Shown here piece after piece: positions 49,322 to 59,824 of a DNA stretch of 64,000 nucleotides (positions are counted from its first letter, which is position 1; each line of letters begins with the position of its first letter). The notes beneath the pieces are model-generated. The model made no database searches. It was not told the DNA's origin and worked only from the letters and a program-made list of their open reading frames with translations. This DNA is from Alternaria dauci. Lineage: Eukaryota > Ascomycota > Dothideomycetes > Pleosporales > Pleosporaceae. Location of the stretch: assembly GCF_042100115.1 (NCBI RefSeq), contig NC_091278.1, forward strand, positions 372,001 through 436,000. Reading direction: 5' to 3'. Made by a program: the position numbers and the translations under genes.

Positions 49322-50204
49322 ATGCCATCCCGCGCTGATGAGGAGCAAGCTCTCGGCCACTCAGAGTTTTGGGACGAACGGTATGCAAAGGCTGACAGCG
49401 ACAAGCCAACCCACGAATGGCTCCGCGCATTCGCTGAGTTAGAGCCCTTTTTCAAGAAGCACCTGTTTGATACGAAGAGGGATCAGGGAAAGAATGCCAA
49501 GATTCTTCACTTGGGGAGTGGGGACAGCGTATGTTCCCCCTCAACGATAGATCGAAGCGATACAGGCTGCACAATACTGGGGACCCAGATGATACTGTCT
49601 CTCCCATTGTTGCGTTCTGAACTGCACTAGGGAAACCCGAGTCGTTTTTGTGACCACGTCTTCACAAGGCTGACACATTGTTAGACAGTCCCGTACGATC
49701 TGCTAGAGCGAGGGTATACGAATCAGCTCTGCGTTGACTTTTCCACGGTAGTCGTCGATATGATGAAATCACGACACCTTGATAAACCCCAGGTTGAATG
49801 GAGAGTTGGTGATGTCCGGGACATGAAAGACATCGAGACCAAGTCCGTGGATGTCGCCTTTGACAAAAGTACTCTTGATGCGATGATCTACGGAAGCCCA
49901 TGGAGCCCACCCGAAGAGGTTATAAACAACTGTGGAAGGTATATCAGTGAAGTGAGTGTGGGACAAAGGTCTAGGCATATCAGTTTCAACAAATGCTGAC
50001 TGTGATAAGGTTTGGAGAGTCTTGAAAGACGACGGCGTATTCATGTATATCAGCTATCGGCAACCGCACTTTACCAAACCGATCCTGAATCGCAAGAATG
50101 AGTGGGATCTAGACATGGAAATTTTGGGTGAGGGCGATAGTTTTGAGTACTTTGGCCATATCCTCAGGAAGAACAACCCGGGCGCGAGCCAAAAACACGA
50201 TTGA
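49322..50204 (+). CDS. SAM-dependent methyltransferase, EEF1AKMT4/METTL13-like
   Basis: Exons 49322-49528, 49685-49951 and 50010-50204 (introns 156 and 58 bp) encode about 222 residues. It has EFWDERYAK near the N-terminus. SAM-binding motif I is ILHLGSGDS joined to TVPYDLLERGY, and the acidic strand is LCVDFSTVVVDMM. WRVGDVRDM and VAFDKSTLDAMIYG follow. The order WDxRY, LGxGxS, DxS, DxRDM and DKxTLD is that of the eEF1A lysine methyltransferase 4 / METTL13 N-terminal family. The likely role is protein lysine methylation in the cytosol, but the fungal substrate is not established from sequence. Confidence 0.88.
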
Positions 50205-50619
50205 CGATGCTCTAGTTGGGAATGAAGCAAACAGATCAAAGATGCACACAATGGTTTGGATGATCGTGACAGTCGGATACCTTCTGTTCAAGTGTGAGGA
50301 ATTTCAGTTATTACAAGACTTGATCCAAGAGAGATGTCTAGGTACAACCACCCCATTTTTATCAGCACACTAACATAAGAAGCAGCTAGTACGCCTAGAC
50401 TCCAAGCCCCGAGAGTATGGTCGGCCGTTTTGTAGTGTAACGAATCATGGGAAATGCAGGCAAGACGACGTCCGCTAATCCCAATGTCGGTCTCTTTTCT
50501 CCTCCACACAACAACGCCTCTCAAATTAGAAATAGCACCACATTGTCGTACGGGACAAAACTGATAATCCATCCTTGTTTTTCAGGGTGAGCGCAACTGG
50601 AGTGGAACTTTCGAAGGCA
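50205..50619. other. Convergent 3' intergenic region
   Basis: Roughly 415 bp between the methyltransferase stop and the stop of the minus-strand secreted-protein gene. It holds their 3' ends; no other feature is seen. Confidence 0.45.
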
Positions 50620-51131
50620 TCACACCGTGGTACACGACACAGTTGACTTCCCATCTTTGAATCCCGGCGTGCACACGATTGGTGCAGTACTTTCGAACAC
50701 CAGCTCAACACTGCCGCTCTTCGTCCCGGTGAATTGTATGTTGGCAGAAACGTTCGCCGAGTCGATGCCAAGTCCAAGTCCAACCGTGAGGACATCGCGG
50801 GTTATGTTGAAGCCACCACCTAACCCGAAATCGCTCGACCCTGCCGTAAGCCCACCTACATTACACACGTTAGCGAAAGTAAACTGAGAGACAACGTCAA
50901 CAACGCACCTCCGTACGATCCACCGGCTTGCCAATTAATGCCGCAGCCTATGCCAATATCGCCAAATGGTGTAAGATTACCCGCAGCTGCGACATTACCA
51001 GCACCGCTGGTCGATGTGACGTTTTTGTCCAGAGCCGTAATGTCGACATCGTTGGCTCTCCTGTTCTGGTGTGGTGTTGCCAATGCTAGCATATGCATAG
51101 CAAGAAAGGACACGACGAGTCTAGTAAACAT
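50620..51131 (-). CDS. Small secreted protein, unknown function
   Basis: Exons 51131-50909 and 50855-50620 with a 53-bp intron give 152 residues. The N-terminus MFTRLVVSFLAMHMLALA is a signal peptide, followed by TPHQNRR, a possible dibasic processing site. The mature part is Gly/Asn/Ser-rich and beta-like (GSYGGGLTAGSSDFGLGGGF, VLTVGLGLGIDSANVSANIQ). It has only three cysteines, at CGINW, VCTPGF and VSCTTV, so it is not a typical disulfide-rich effector. I do not recognise a family. Size, secretion and position beside a secreted oxidase fit a cell-surface or host-facing protein, which is inference. Confidence 0.75.
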
Positions 51132-51831
51132 GTTGTCGACAATGTTGCACTACAAATTGCTTGGAACAAAAGAGTGCAGTTAAATGTCCGTCGTGAGGGC
51201 TGTAGATAAGTAAGTGTGCGGGAGGTAAACAAAGTTTTCTTTGTAGTCGGTGCATATCATGGTTTGATGATCAGGGGCCATGACATCGTCTCTAGCATCA
51301 CTTGGGATATTCACCTGCTCAGTGCTTATGATCCAGGTATTTCTCTATTTCTGCCGTGCTACAGTATGTCCCGGGCGATCCGGTAATTTCGATGTCAAGA
51401 AAGAACGACCATTCGGACCGCACCCAAGCCCCCGTATCGAGCATTGCAGGCCATCTACCCCGTCAGGAAGTTTCCTCAGCCCCACATGAATCTGTAAACC
51501 TTATTCCGACCGTGGGGCTTACGCACACTGTTCAGATTTTCTTGCGATCAATTTGGGGGTTCTTACCAGATGGAGTGTGAAGAGACAAGCAGAGTGAAAT
51601 CTAAACATCATGACTTCGGCGATATTTCGGTGCTTCCCCCAGAAGCGTTGGGCTGTACTATAGAATCTCACGGGCCAACCCCTGCCGTAAGCATTGCTGA
51701 CGCAGATCACACTTCCAAGACGGGAGACTATCTGTGTCAGATTGTGCACAGCCATATACCGCCACCGTTATATATGGAATCCCTTCTAGTAAGACCGAAC
51801 AACGTCCATCTTGTGTACCAAATCATCCAGG
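51132..51831 (+). promoter_or_regulatory. Divergent upstream region with TATA box
   Basis: This 700-bp interval separates the secreted-protein gene (minus) from the multicopper oxidase (plus). TTATATAT at 51768-51775 lies 57 bp before the oxidase ATG and may be its TATA box. No gene is supported. Confidence 0.45.
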
Positions 51832-53671
51832 ATGCTCAACCAGTTGGCTCTTAGCCTATTCTTAGGAGTAGTGCCTTTAGTTGTTGGTGAAGGGTCCTAC
51901 GTACCCTACTCGACATCAAAGAACGAATCGCATCTTCATACTCATGATGGAGGATTCACCCCAGACTTCTATCTTTCTGTCACATACGAAAACCACTCCG
52001 TAGCATGCCAGCATCGCATGTCTGCACTGGTTAATGGCACATCCCCTGGACCTGCACTGCGTCTTCCAGCAGGAAAGACCAGTTGGGTGCGCGTTTGCAA
52101 CGACATGGAAGAGTACAACACAACCATGGTACCACCAATCCCAGATGCTTATACCTGAATGTACTGCGTCTGACACTTATCAGCATTGGCATGGCCTTAC
52201 CCAACGCACGGCGCCTTTCAGCGACGGCTCGCCAGTCAGTCAGTGGCCCATTGCACCCAAGAGATGCTTCGATTACGAGATTCACCCTGAAGTTGTGGAT
52301 GCGGGAACCTACTTCTACCACTCTCACATTGGCTTCCAGGCTATATCTGCCACTGGACCGCTAATCATTGAGGACTTTGGCATTCCTCCCTTCGAGTATG
52401 ATGAAGAGCGGATGGTTTTCCTCCAGGACTACTACAACAAGACTGACGTGACGATGGAGCATGGACTCGTCGCGACACCATTTCTTTGGACTGGCGAGAC
52501 GAATGCGGTGCTCTTGAATGGCGTTGGTGTAGCTATTGGTGAAACAGCTGGCCAAGGCAACTGCCAACTGCCGGTGATCGATGTGGAGCCCGGGAAGACT
52601 TACCGCATGCGCTTTGTTGGTGCAACAGCCATATCCATGGTCTCGTTCGGTATCGAGGGCCACTCGAAGCTCGACGTAATTGAGGCAGATGGTCATTACA
52701 CCAAACCCTACACCACAGACCATATGATGCTGTCATCCGGACAACGTTTCGACGCGCTTCTTAAGACGAAGTCAATAGAAGAACTCGGGAACAAGACCGA
52801 CTACATCATCCAGTTTGAGACGAAAGACCGACCCACCGTCTACACTGGGTTCGGAATTCTACGCTACCCAAGCCATGGACCCAAGATAACTTCTGCACCC
52901 ACGGTAGCTCCTCTAACTCTTTCAAACGCTACCTACGACTTCCTCGAATACGCTCTTGAGCCATTGGTACCCAACAACTTCCCCCATGCCTCAGAAGTGA
53001 CTCGCCGCGTTCACGTGAGCAATGTGCAACTGAGGCAATCGACCATTATCTGGCAGCTCGACGGCCTGAACTGGACCGAGAATCATCCGGCCAACAGCCC
53101 CCCATACCTCGTCGACATCTACAAGAATGGCCCTGCAGCGATGCCAAACTACACCGCAGCCATGGAGAATGGCGGCTGGGACCCCTACACGCTGACCTGG
53201 CCTGCCAAACTCGGTGAAGTAATCGAAATCATTTTGGAAAATACGGGTAGTGTCGTGGACAATAACGGTGGATTCGACTTCCACCCCTTTCACCTGCACG
53301 GTTCCCACTTCTATGACTGTGGAAGTGGGAATGGGACCTATGATCCTGTTGAGAACGAGAAGAAGCTAGCAAACTATAATCCCGTGCAGCGCGATACCAC
53401 GAACCTGTACCGTTACCGTTCCAGGGGCACGGCAGGAGATGACGAGGGTTGGCGATGCTGGAGGTTGCGTGTCCAGGATGCGGGATGCTGGATGCTTCAC
53501 TGCCATGTGCTTCAGCATATGATCATGGGAATGCAGAGTGTATGGATTATGGGTGAATGGGAAGAGATTGCGCGGATCCCGTACTCGGGCGCGCAGGGGT
53601 ATCTGGACTTTGGGGGTACAGCTTATGGAGGACAGGATATCTCGCCGGTTGCTTACCACTGGAACGAGTGA
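51832..53671 (+). CDS. Secreted multicopper oxidase, ascorbate-oxidase-like
   Basis: Exons 51832-52128 and 52184-53671 (intron 55 bp) encode 594 residues. The start MLNQLALSLFLGVVPLVVGEG is a signal peptide. All four copper-binding motifs are present: HWHGL at 100-104, created exactly at the splice join TTM-HWHGL; YHSHIGFQ around 144-151; HPFHLHGSHF from 466; and HCHVLQHMIMGM from 538. Cys539 is the type-1 copper ligand and Met549 the probable axial ligand. The HCHVxxHMxxGM form is that of ascorbate-oxidase-type rather than classical laccase proteins. Many N-glycosylation sequons (NKTD, NWTE, NYTA, NGTY) agree with secretion. It would oxidise phenolic or enediol substrates with reduction of O2 to water; the true substrate is unknown. 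Confidence 0.93.
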
Positions 53672-54220
53672 ACTGCTCAAGCGAGAGTTCTCCTTCTTCT
53701 TGACTTTCTACTTCCCGGCCCTTAGACTTCATTGTCCTTGTACTTCAGCCTTGTAATACCATCTTGAACTGTATGTGCTCCAATTTCCCTGTTTCCTCAC
53801 ATAACTTGATTGGAAGTCCAATGATAAGGGGTAACCCAGCTCTCTTTCTCCTGGAAACTTATTCAAAAACTCTTTACCTTGATTGTGCGCTAAATGATTC
53901 GCGTAGTGTTGCGTTTTGTCTGGAACGTAGTGTTACAAGTTGGGATTGTGCGGCTCTTAGCTTCTTCCGCAAGGAGTGCGTTGTCAGTAGGTAGTTTTCA
54001 CGGGGAATTCTGCGCCGTGGATTTTGATCACGTTCTAGAAGGAAGGTTGCGCGACAGCATAGCATGCCTTTGAAACGCGGCTTACCGTGTCTATGCGCCC
54101 AATGAGCCAGTTCACGCAACAATAGGACGAAGAACCGAGATAAAATCGAAGATGTGAGAGCAAATGGTTTCAGCCTATCACAACGACGAGCAACTTGATG
54201 CTTTGGAAAGACTGCCACTA
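53672..54220. other. Convergent 3' intergenic region
   Basis: About 550 bp between the multicopper oxidase stop and the acyltransferase stop. It contains both 3' UTRs. Short frames on both strands lack domains, and no repeat was found. Confidence 0.45.
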
Positions 54221-55573
54221 TCATCCAATGTACCTCGCATATCTGCCGAATTGATCGTCCACCCTCAGCCGTTCCATATCTTCTTCCCTCAGGCATATTG
54301 CGACCGTTATGTTCCCCTCAAGTGTTTTGGGCATGAGAAAGGCTAGTCCTTCCAATGCCTGGAAGCGCGGCCTCCGAACAGCTTCAGGCTTGCCTAGTCC
54401 AAGGTTAAAGTCTAACTCAAACGCTTGTACCCTGGACCAAGAACTTAGTATCAAGTCCGCAGACATGTCAAAATCCGCCGTAGGAGAGAAAACAGCTTTG
54501 TTTGGTGTACGACTAAGGAAGGTGGCAACGGCGCGAGCGTGAAACTCTACCATGGACGTCTTAGGGTCTAGGGCCGATCGAATATGGGATGCTACAGCCC
54601 CTAGTGGCTCTGAAACTAGCGTCTCAACTGGAAATGTGCTGTATACGCTGTTCTGTATGGGCCCTGGATACATTGGCGAAATCTTGAGATGCGGCCGTAC
54701 ATCAACAGCACGGGCTATCGTTGATCGAGTAGCCGAATGGAGGCGTGTTAGACGAGCTCGTTGAATTGACTGCCAGATCAAGGCAGTTAGAGCATCGTCG
54801 GTAGAGATGTACGCCGGCGCACTTATAGACTCTGATGCAACCGATTTGAGAGACGCGAGTGATTTGGAAGAAAACTCGAAGTAAGCCCACACGGACTTAG
54901 GCCGGGGGGATGACGCTTGATTGGGAGCCGAACTTGACGATTTAGGTTTCAAAATATGGCGATCGAGCTCTGGACCAGGTGTATACGAGTTGTCGAGTAA
55001 AGGGACAATGTTGTGTCGCGCAACATTGCCATGCAAGAGCTCTTCGCTTGTGAAATTTTCGTCGTGACAAGCCTTGGAGAAGAGGCGGATTGCGTGGGCC
55101 TGGCCAGTCATATCCATGGTGTTGTGCTGTGCGAGGAAGGTCAATATGAGACCGCCCGTGATGAAATTGGCTTGGATGAGGAAAGCTGGTGCTGATTCCG
55201 AGTTGGTCTGATCTGGAAAGGTTCTGCGTGGTGCAATAATCTCCTCGTCCAACATGGACATGGGAAACCCAGCATGCACAAGGCTGTCCATTGTTGGTGC
55301 TAAGACATCGCGCCTGAGGTCCTTTACAATAAGAGAGGGCGCCTCCGCTGACGTCTTGAACTTGTATACACCTGTATTTCCTTCTCCTGAGCCTTCGTTG
55401 CAGACATCGCATGCTAGCCAAGGAAATCCTGCGTACAGTCGCTTGAGTCCGTTCCTCAACGTGTTGACTATTGCTTCGTGGGAAGAGGCATCGCTTAGTG
55501 TAAAGGCGAAGCATATCTGAGTGTTCATCGTGAGGAACGGATGCTGTCCGAAAACGTCTAGTTGATCTTCCAT
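54221..55573 (-). CDS. Trichothecene 3-O-acetyltransferase-like acyltransferase
   Basis: A single intronless frame of 450 residues from the ATG at 55573. It has the BAHD/condensation-type acyltransferase layout: the catalytic HxxxD motif HNTMD at 150-154, a channel region with VWAYFEFSSKSL and STDDALTALIWQSI, and a DFGWG-equivalent DFNLGLGKPEAVRRPRF near residue 395. The C-terminus AICLREEDMERLRVDDQF and RYARYIG is characteristic of the fungal TRI101-like family. Such enzymes transfer acetyl or another acyl group from CoA to a hydroxyl of a small molecule. TRI101 itself protects its producer by acetylating trichothecenes, but most homologues serve other pathways and nothing here shows a trichothecene link. 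It is divergent from the SDR gene, 473 bp apart. Confidence 0.88.
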   Translation of the reverse strand: MEDQLDVFGQHPFLTMNTQICFAFTLSDASSHEAIVNTLRNGLKRLYAGFPWLACDVCNEGSGEGNTGVYKFKTSAEAPSLIVKDLRRDVLAPTMDSLVHAGFPMSMLDEEIIAPRRTFPDQTNSESAPAFLIQANFITGGLILTFLAQHNTMDMTGQAHAIRLFSKACHDENFTSEELLHGNVARHNIVPLLDNSYTPGPELDRHILKPKSSSSAPNQASSPRPKSVWAYFEFSSKSLASLKSVASESISAPAYISTDDALTALIWQSIQRARLTRLHSATRSTIARAVDVRPHLKISPMYPGPIQNSVYSTFPVETLVSEPLGAVASHIRSALDPKTSMVEFHARAVATFLSRTPNKAVFSPTADFDMSADLILSSWSRVQAFELDFNLGLGKPEAVRRPRFQALEGLAFLMPKTLEGNITVAICLREEDMERLRVDDQFGRYARYIG

Positions 55574-56046
55574 TTTACTGCCAAGGGTCGTTTTTCTTTG
55601 GAGCTGCTGGGAATTTTAGTAGCTATTCGCGGTTGCGCGGCGCAAGGGCGCAAGTTGCCCCTTTGTTTTGTACGAAGATTCGCTTGACATTATGAGTCAT
55701 ATTGAGCCACTATGTGTACGTTTGAGCGTGTCGGAACGATCTGTATTTGGCGCCCCTCTCTAAAGCGAGTCAAGCTAGCAAGAGCATTCGGACCTTGGAA
55801 ACATTAGCACGAGCGTTCGCTGATTACCACGTGCCATACGTCATCACAAGTGCACCAAATTCACTTAAGAAACACAACAAAAAAGCGATTAGTCAGAAAG
55901 AGAGTTAAGATTCGCGTCAGATCATTTCTCGTCTTTCCCAGACACTTTCCCCTTCTCGACATTCATCTTCCCTTCCCGAAAAGTCGATATCTACTTCGAC
56001 CACTTTAAAAGGCATCCATCAGCATACCCCAACTATCCACTGTCAG
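55574..56046. promoter_or_regulatory. Divergent promoter of acyltransferase and SDR
   Basis: The 473 bp between the two start codons must hold both promoters. Toward the SDR gene there is a long CT-rich tract (55917-55985) and TTTAAAAGG at 56004-56012, a TATA-like site. Toward the acyltransferase, at 55708-55741, lies a 34-bp sequence with an imperfect second copy at 59728-59761. Confidence 0.5.
55708..55741 (+). repeat. 34-bp imperfect repeat, copy 1
   Basis: Shares 27 of 34 bases with 59728-59761; the common blocks are TATGTGTAC, GCGTGT and ACGATC. It lies 135 bp upstream of the acyltransferase start. Confidence 0.5.
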
Positions 56047-56967
56047 ATGCCGTTCTTCACCGGTCGTGTGATAGCCATCACGGGAGCCGCTAGTGGCATC
56101 GGCCTGGCTACAGCTCAACTACTCCATTCCAGAGGTGCATCTTTAGCCTTAGCGGATGTCTCCGAAGTAGCTCTCAAAGATTTCACCACAAGCCTTCCGC
56201 TTTTACCAGGCCAGAAAGTCATTTGTACAGTCGTCGATGTGACGGATACTGCGCAGGTCAACTCCTGGCTCGAGGAGATCATCTCAAAGTTTGGCAAGCT
56301 CGATGGAGCAGCGAATATTGCAGGAATTGCTGGACTACCCACACTCTTGCAAGACATGACTGATGAGACGTGGAACATGGTCCTGTCGGTAAATGCCACA
56401 GGCGTGTAAGTGAGAAAACCACTGGACTTCGGAGTGCAACCGGAGCGTAATGACAAACTGGCAATACTGACTGCTGGTATCACAAAGTTTCAAATGTCTC
56501 CGCGCCGAACTGAGGCACATGGCTGACGGAGGCTCTATTGTGAATGCCGCGTCTGTAACCGGCCTCATAGGAGTTACCAAATCAGGTCACTATGTTGCGT
56601 CGAAGCATGCTATAATAGGACTGACTAAGACTGCTGCGAAAGAAGCCGGCCCAAGAAACATCCGAGTTAACGCAGTTGCACCGTAAGTCAACTTCATACC
56701 TACCCTAAGTAGCACTTGGCGGGACCAGTGCTGACCAAAACACTTCACAGAGGATTCATCCATACTCCCATGCTTATTGAAGCAAGTGAGGAAGCAAAAC
56801 GGCAAGGGAGAACCGAGGCAAGCACGTGGGCAAATCCTGAGACTGTTCCCCTTGGACGCCTCGGACAGGCGGAGGAAGTAGGTAAGCTCATAGCATGGCT
56901 GTTGAGTGACGAAGCCAGCTATGTCAACGCTGAGGTTGTGAGGGTCGACGGCGGAATGCTTGGTTAG
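56047..56967 (+). CDS. Short-chain dehydrogenase/reductase (classical SDR)
   Basis: Three exons, 56047-56405, 56488-56682 and 56751-56967, with introns of 82 and 68 bp, give 256 residues, the classical SDR length. The dinucleotide-binding motif TGAASGIG is at 12-19 and the structural NIAG near 89. The catalytic residues are Ser142 (NAASVTG), Tyr155 and Lys159 (YVASK). RVNAVAPGFIHTPM and the end VRVDGGMLG are typical of the FabG-like group. An Asp at the end of the second strand (LALADVSE) favours NAD over NADP. It would oxidise or reduce a hydroxyl/keto group on a small molecule in the cytosol. Its divergent arrangement with the acyltransferase suggests shared regulation. Confidence 0.93.
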
Positions 56968-57284
56968 ACTCCCATTTTGGTGAGACTGCGTGAGTGTGAC
57001 GTGCCCCCTTCCCGATTTTTTGGCCGTCTGTTTCCTGTCTCTTTCGTAAACAAAAATTGAAGGCTGTGGTTGGAAGTTCTATGGTGCCCAAATCGTGTAT
57101 TATGTAGAGTGTGATGTCTACTGTGTTCTCACAAATTGGTGAGTACAGGCACCGTCTTGACACACGGCAGAGTAAGACGGTCAGCTGGGGATTTATACGT
57201 TTATACCGGTAGGGATGTGGGGTCAGGGTTTAGCGTCGGCGCATGGGTCAGTAGCGCGACTCCATCCAGTTGCTTGGCCAGGCA

Positions 57285-57298
57285 GCCGCGCCTTCCTC
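57285..57298. repeat. Left flanking direct repeat of the full hairpin element
   Basis: GCCGCGCCTTCCTC here recurs perfectly at 57540-57553. The pair brackets the element and is consistent with a target-site duplication. Confidence 0.7.
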
Positions 57299-57539
57299 CA
57301 CGAGAGTGTAAAGTCGCTTTTTGGTCTCTAGGAGGCCTACTGTATTGCGATAAATATTGAGTTACATCTTTAGAGAACAGTCGATTATATGTAGAGCTTT
57401 AGTTTTGTTTCGCTGGGTCTGCTGTCTACGCTCCCTAAAGCTCAAACCTAATGATTATCGCGATACAGTAGGGCCTCCACCAAGACTGAAAAAGCGAATC
57501 CTACACTCTCCTGTCGTCTGAGTCACCGCTGTACCATGG
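57299..57539 (+). mobile_element. Hairpin insertion element, two-armed copy
   Basis: A 241-bp non-coding unit with two long inverted arms. The left arm, about 57301-57377, contains GAGAGTGTAAAGTCGCTTTT and AGGAGGCCTACTGTATTGCG. The right arm, about 57429-57511, reads CCCTAAAGCTCAAACCTAAT, then ATACAGTAGGGCC and AAAAAGCGAATCCTACACTC, the imperfect reverse complement. A central segment (57378-57428) and an outer right tail (GTCTGAGTCACCGCTGTACC) are also found in the 27-kb copy. It lies 192 bp upstream of the GMC oxidoreductase ATG. No open frame or transposase is present, so it would be non-autonomous (MITE-like). Confidence 0.8.
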
Positions 57540-57553
57540 GCCGCGCCTTCCTC
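57540..57553. repeat. Right flanking direct repeat of the full hairpin element
   Basis: Perfect 14-bp partner of 57285-57298. Confidence 0.7.
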
Positions 57554-57730
57554 TTCCGGACGGCTATCTATCGCGACTGCACCTACGCTGAATGAGCGTG
57601 GCACGGCCATGTGGTTCCAGACTTTCGAGCATTTGCCATCCCTTGCGATAATGGTTGCCTACAAAGCCCTTCAAGGCTCTCAATTCCAGTCAACTTTCTC
57701 TTCCTTCCACGTTCTGCATTCTATCCAGTC

Positions 57731-59670
57731 ATGTCACCACTCAAAGGCACGCAAGATGTCATCCAAGGCATTGGTCACAACTCTTACGACGCCATCATCG
57801 TTGGTGGTGGATTGGCGGGCTTGGTGCTTGCCAATCGACTGAGCGAGGATGAAAACAAGAGAGTGTTGGTGCTCGAGGCTGGCGCCAACCACATGGGCGA
57901 CCCAAGGATCGATACTCCCGGTTTGATGGCAACATTGTGGGAAGACCCGGAGTACGACTGGGGCTTCTGGTGTGAGCCGCAGGTAAGAAAAGTCCATTTG
58001 CAGCATCTTGTCTGGCAGAGGAGCTAATCGCACTCTAGAAACACCTCAATGGCCGTCAAATTCAGCAACCACGGGGAAAGCTACTTGGGGGCTCGTCCGC
58101 CGTCAATTATACCGCCATCCTCTACCCTAGCAGTCGCAACTTCGATGCATGGGAATCCCTCGGCAACCAGAGCTGGTCGTGGGCCAAGGCCAAGCCATAC
58201 TTTCGCAAATATCACACATACGAAGCTGGTTCCAAGTCGACATCCGACCTACTGGGTTTGGACAAGTACATGGACTCCACAACGCAGGGAACAGACGGCC
58301 CGCTGTCCCTTACTCATACAGACACCTATGGTCCTTTCAACGCTGCTTGGGACCAAGTATTCGATCGCTTTGGCATGAACGACTCTCTCGATCCCATCAA
58401 CGGTGCCAAGCTAGGTGCATTCACGCCTCCCAACTGCATCAAGCAAGACGGAAAGACCAGATCCTACTCTGCTTCAGCGTACTACGATGCAAGCGTCCAG
58501 GCACGTGCAAACTTAGACGTTGTCACTGAAGTTCTCGTCTCCAAAGTTATTTTAGAATCACCCGATTCTGCCGTTGTTACCAAGGGCGTGCAAGTGCAAT
58601 GTCGCGATGGTTCGCTGCACGAACTGTACGGAAAAGAAGTCATCCTATCTGCTGGTTCATTTCAATCCCCGCAAATCCTGGAGCTTTCAGGTATCGGATC
58701 GAGCACGGTTCTCGAAAAGCATGGCATCACGCCTGTCGTAGATAACCCAGCAGTTGGTGAAAATCTCCAAGACCATGCCTTTGCTGCACTGTCATTCGAA
58801 GTGGCCGACGGCCAGATTTCTGGAGACGTACTTCGCGATCCAAATGTCATCGAAGCATTGCTCAAGCAATACACAGAAGATCGAACAGGCCCGTTCACGG
58901 GTATGCCGATGAGTGTGGCGAACCTGCCAATGGTTGGACCGGATGGCGCTATGACAGAGGAAGCGACGCGAAACCTAGTAAGCAGCTTCCTGGATAACAC
59001 CTTGCCAACGCTGTCGCCCAGCCAGAAGGCCCAATACGAACAGCTCCGCTCTTTGGTCCTTGACCCCAAGCAAAGTTCCTCACAATCTGGCATCTTGGCG
59101 AGCCAGATGCATTTCAATCCTGGCAAGACAAGTATGAGCGAAGCTATGGCCAAGCTTAAGTCAGGCAATTACATCTCATTTACAGCTGGTCTCCAGCACC
59201 CGTTCTCACGCGGCAGTGTTCACATCCGAAGTGGCAACCCTCAAGATGCTCCCATCATCGACCCCAACTACCTTTCGCATCCTCTAGACGTTGAAATTAT
59301 GGCTCGCTGCATCCAATTTGTGGCGACAATCGCCACCCAGAGTCCCATGTCGGAATTGCTGAAGCCGGAGAGTCATCTCCCAGAGGGTGTTGATTTTACG
59401 TCGCTAGAGGATGCACGCCGGATTGCACGTGAGCGGCTCTACACAACCTTCCATCCCACTTCGACGTGCGCAATGTTGCCCAGTGAGCTTGGTGGTGTTG
59501 TGGATGACCACTGCCGAGTGTACGGTGTGCAGAACCTCAGGGTCGTGGATGCCAGTATCTTTCCTATGATCACTCAAGGCAACATCCAGGCGACTGTGTA
59601 CGCGGTCGCAGAGAGGGCCGCTGATCTGATCAAGGGTGACTGGGAAGCGTCAAAAGAAGGCTGCCTTTGA
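57731..59670 (+). CDS. GMC-family FAD oxidoreductase
   Basis: Exons 57731-57982 and 58039-59670 (intron 56 bp) encode 627 residues. The frame is open upstream of 57731, but MSPLKGTQDVIQ is the first ATG that gives the usual distance to the FAD motif. The Rossmann motif is IIVGGGLAGLVLANRL at 22-37, followed by VLVLEAG. Exon 2 opens with the GMC signature RGKLLGGSSAVNY near residue 96; the second signature is GSFQSPQILELSGIG. The C-terminus has FHPTSTCAMLP, the catalytic-His region, and NIQATVYAVAERAADLI. There is no signal peptide, so it is probably intracellular, unlike secreted glucose or aryl-alcohol oxidases. It oxidises an alcohol of unknown identity. The hairpin element sits in its promoter. 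Confidence 0.93.
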
Positions 59671-59727
59671 ACGGAACGATAATCGGGCATGTCTGAGCCC
59701 TTGGTTGGTGTGGGGTTGCTCGAAAGT

Positions 59728-59761
59728 CATTATGTGTACATTTGGGCGTGTTTAGACGATC
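59728..59761 (+). repeat. 34-bp imperfect repeat, copy 2
   Basis: Second copy of the sequence at 55708-55741, here between the convergent 3' ends of the GMC gene and the Zn2Cys6 gene. Confidence 0.5.
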
Positions 59762-59824
59762 CAAATTCATAGAGCGTTCTAGACCATTTCCAGATACCCA
59801 ATGTTGCACTCACATGGCCGAGGG

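Noticed and set aside
54942..55514. 190-residue minus-strand frame
   Set aside because: A shifted frame within the acyltransferase coding sequence, whose own frame carries all family motifs.
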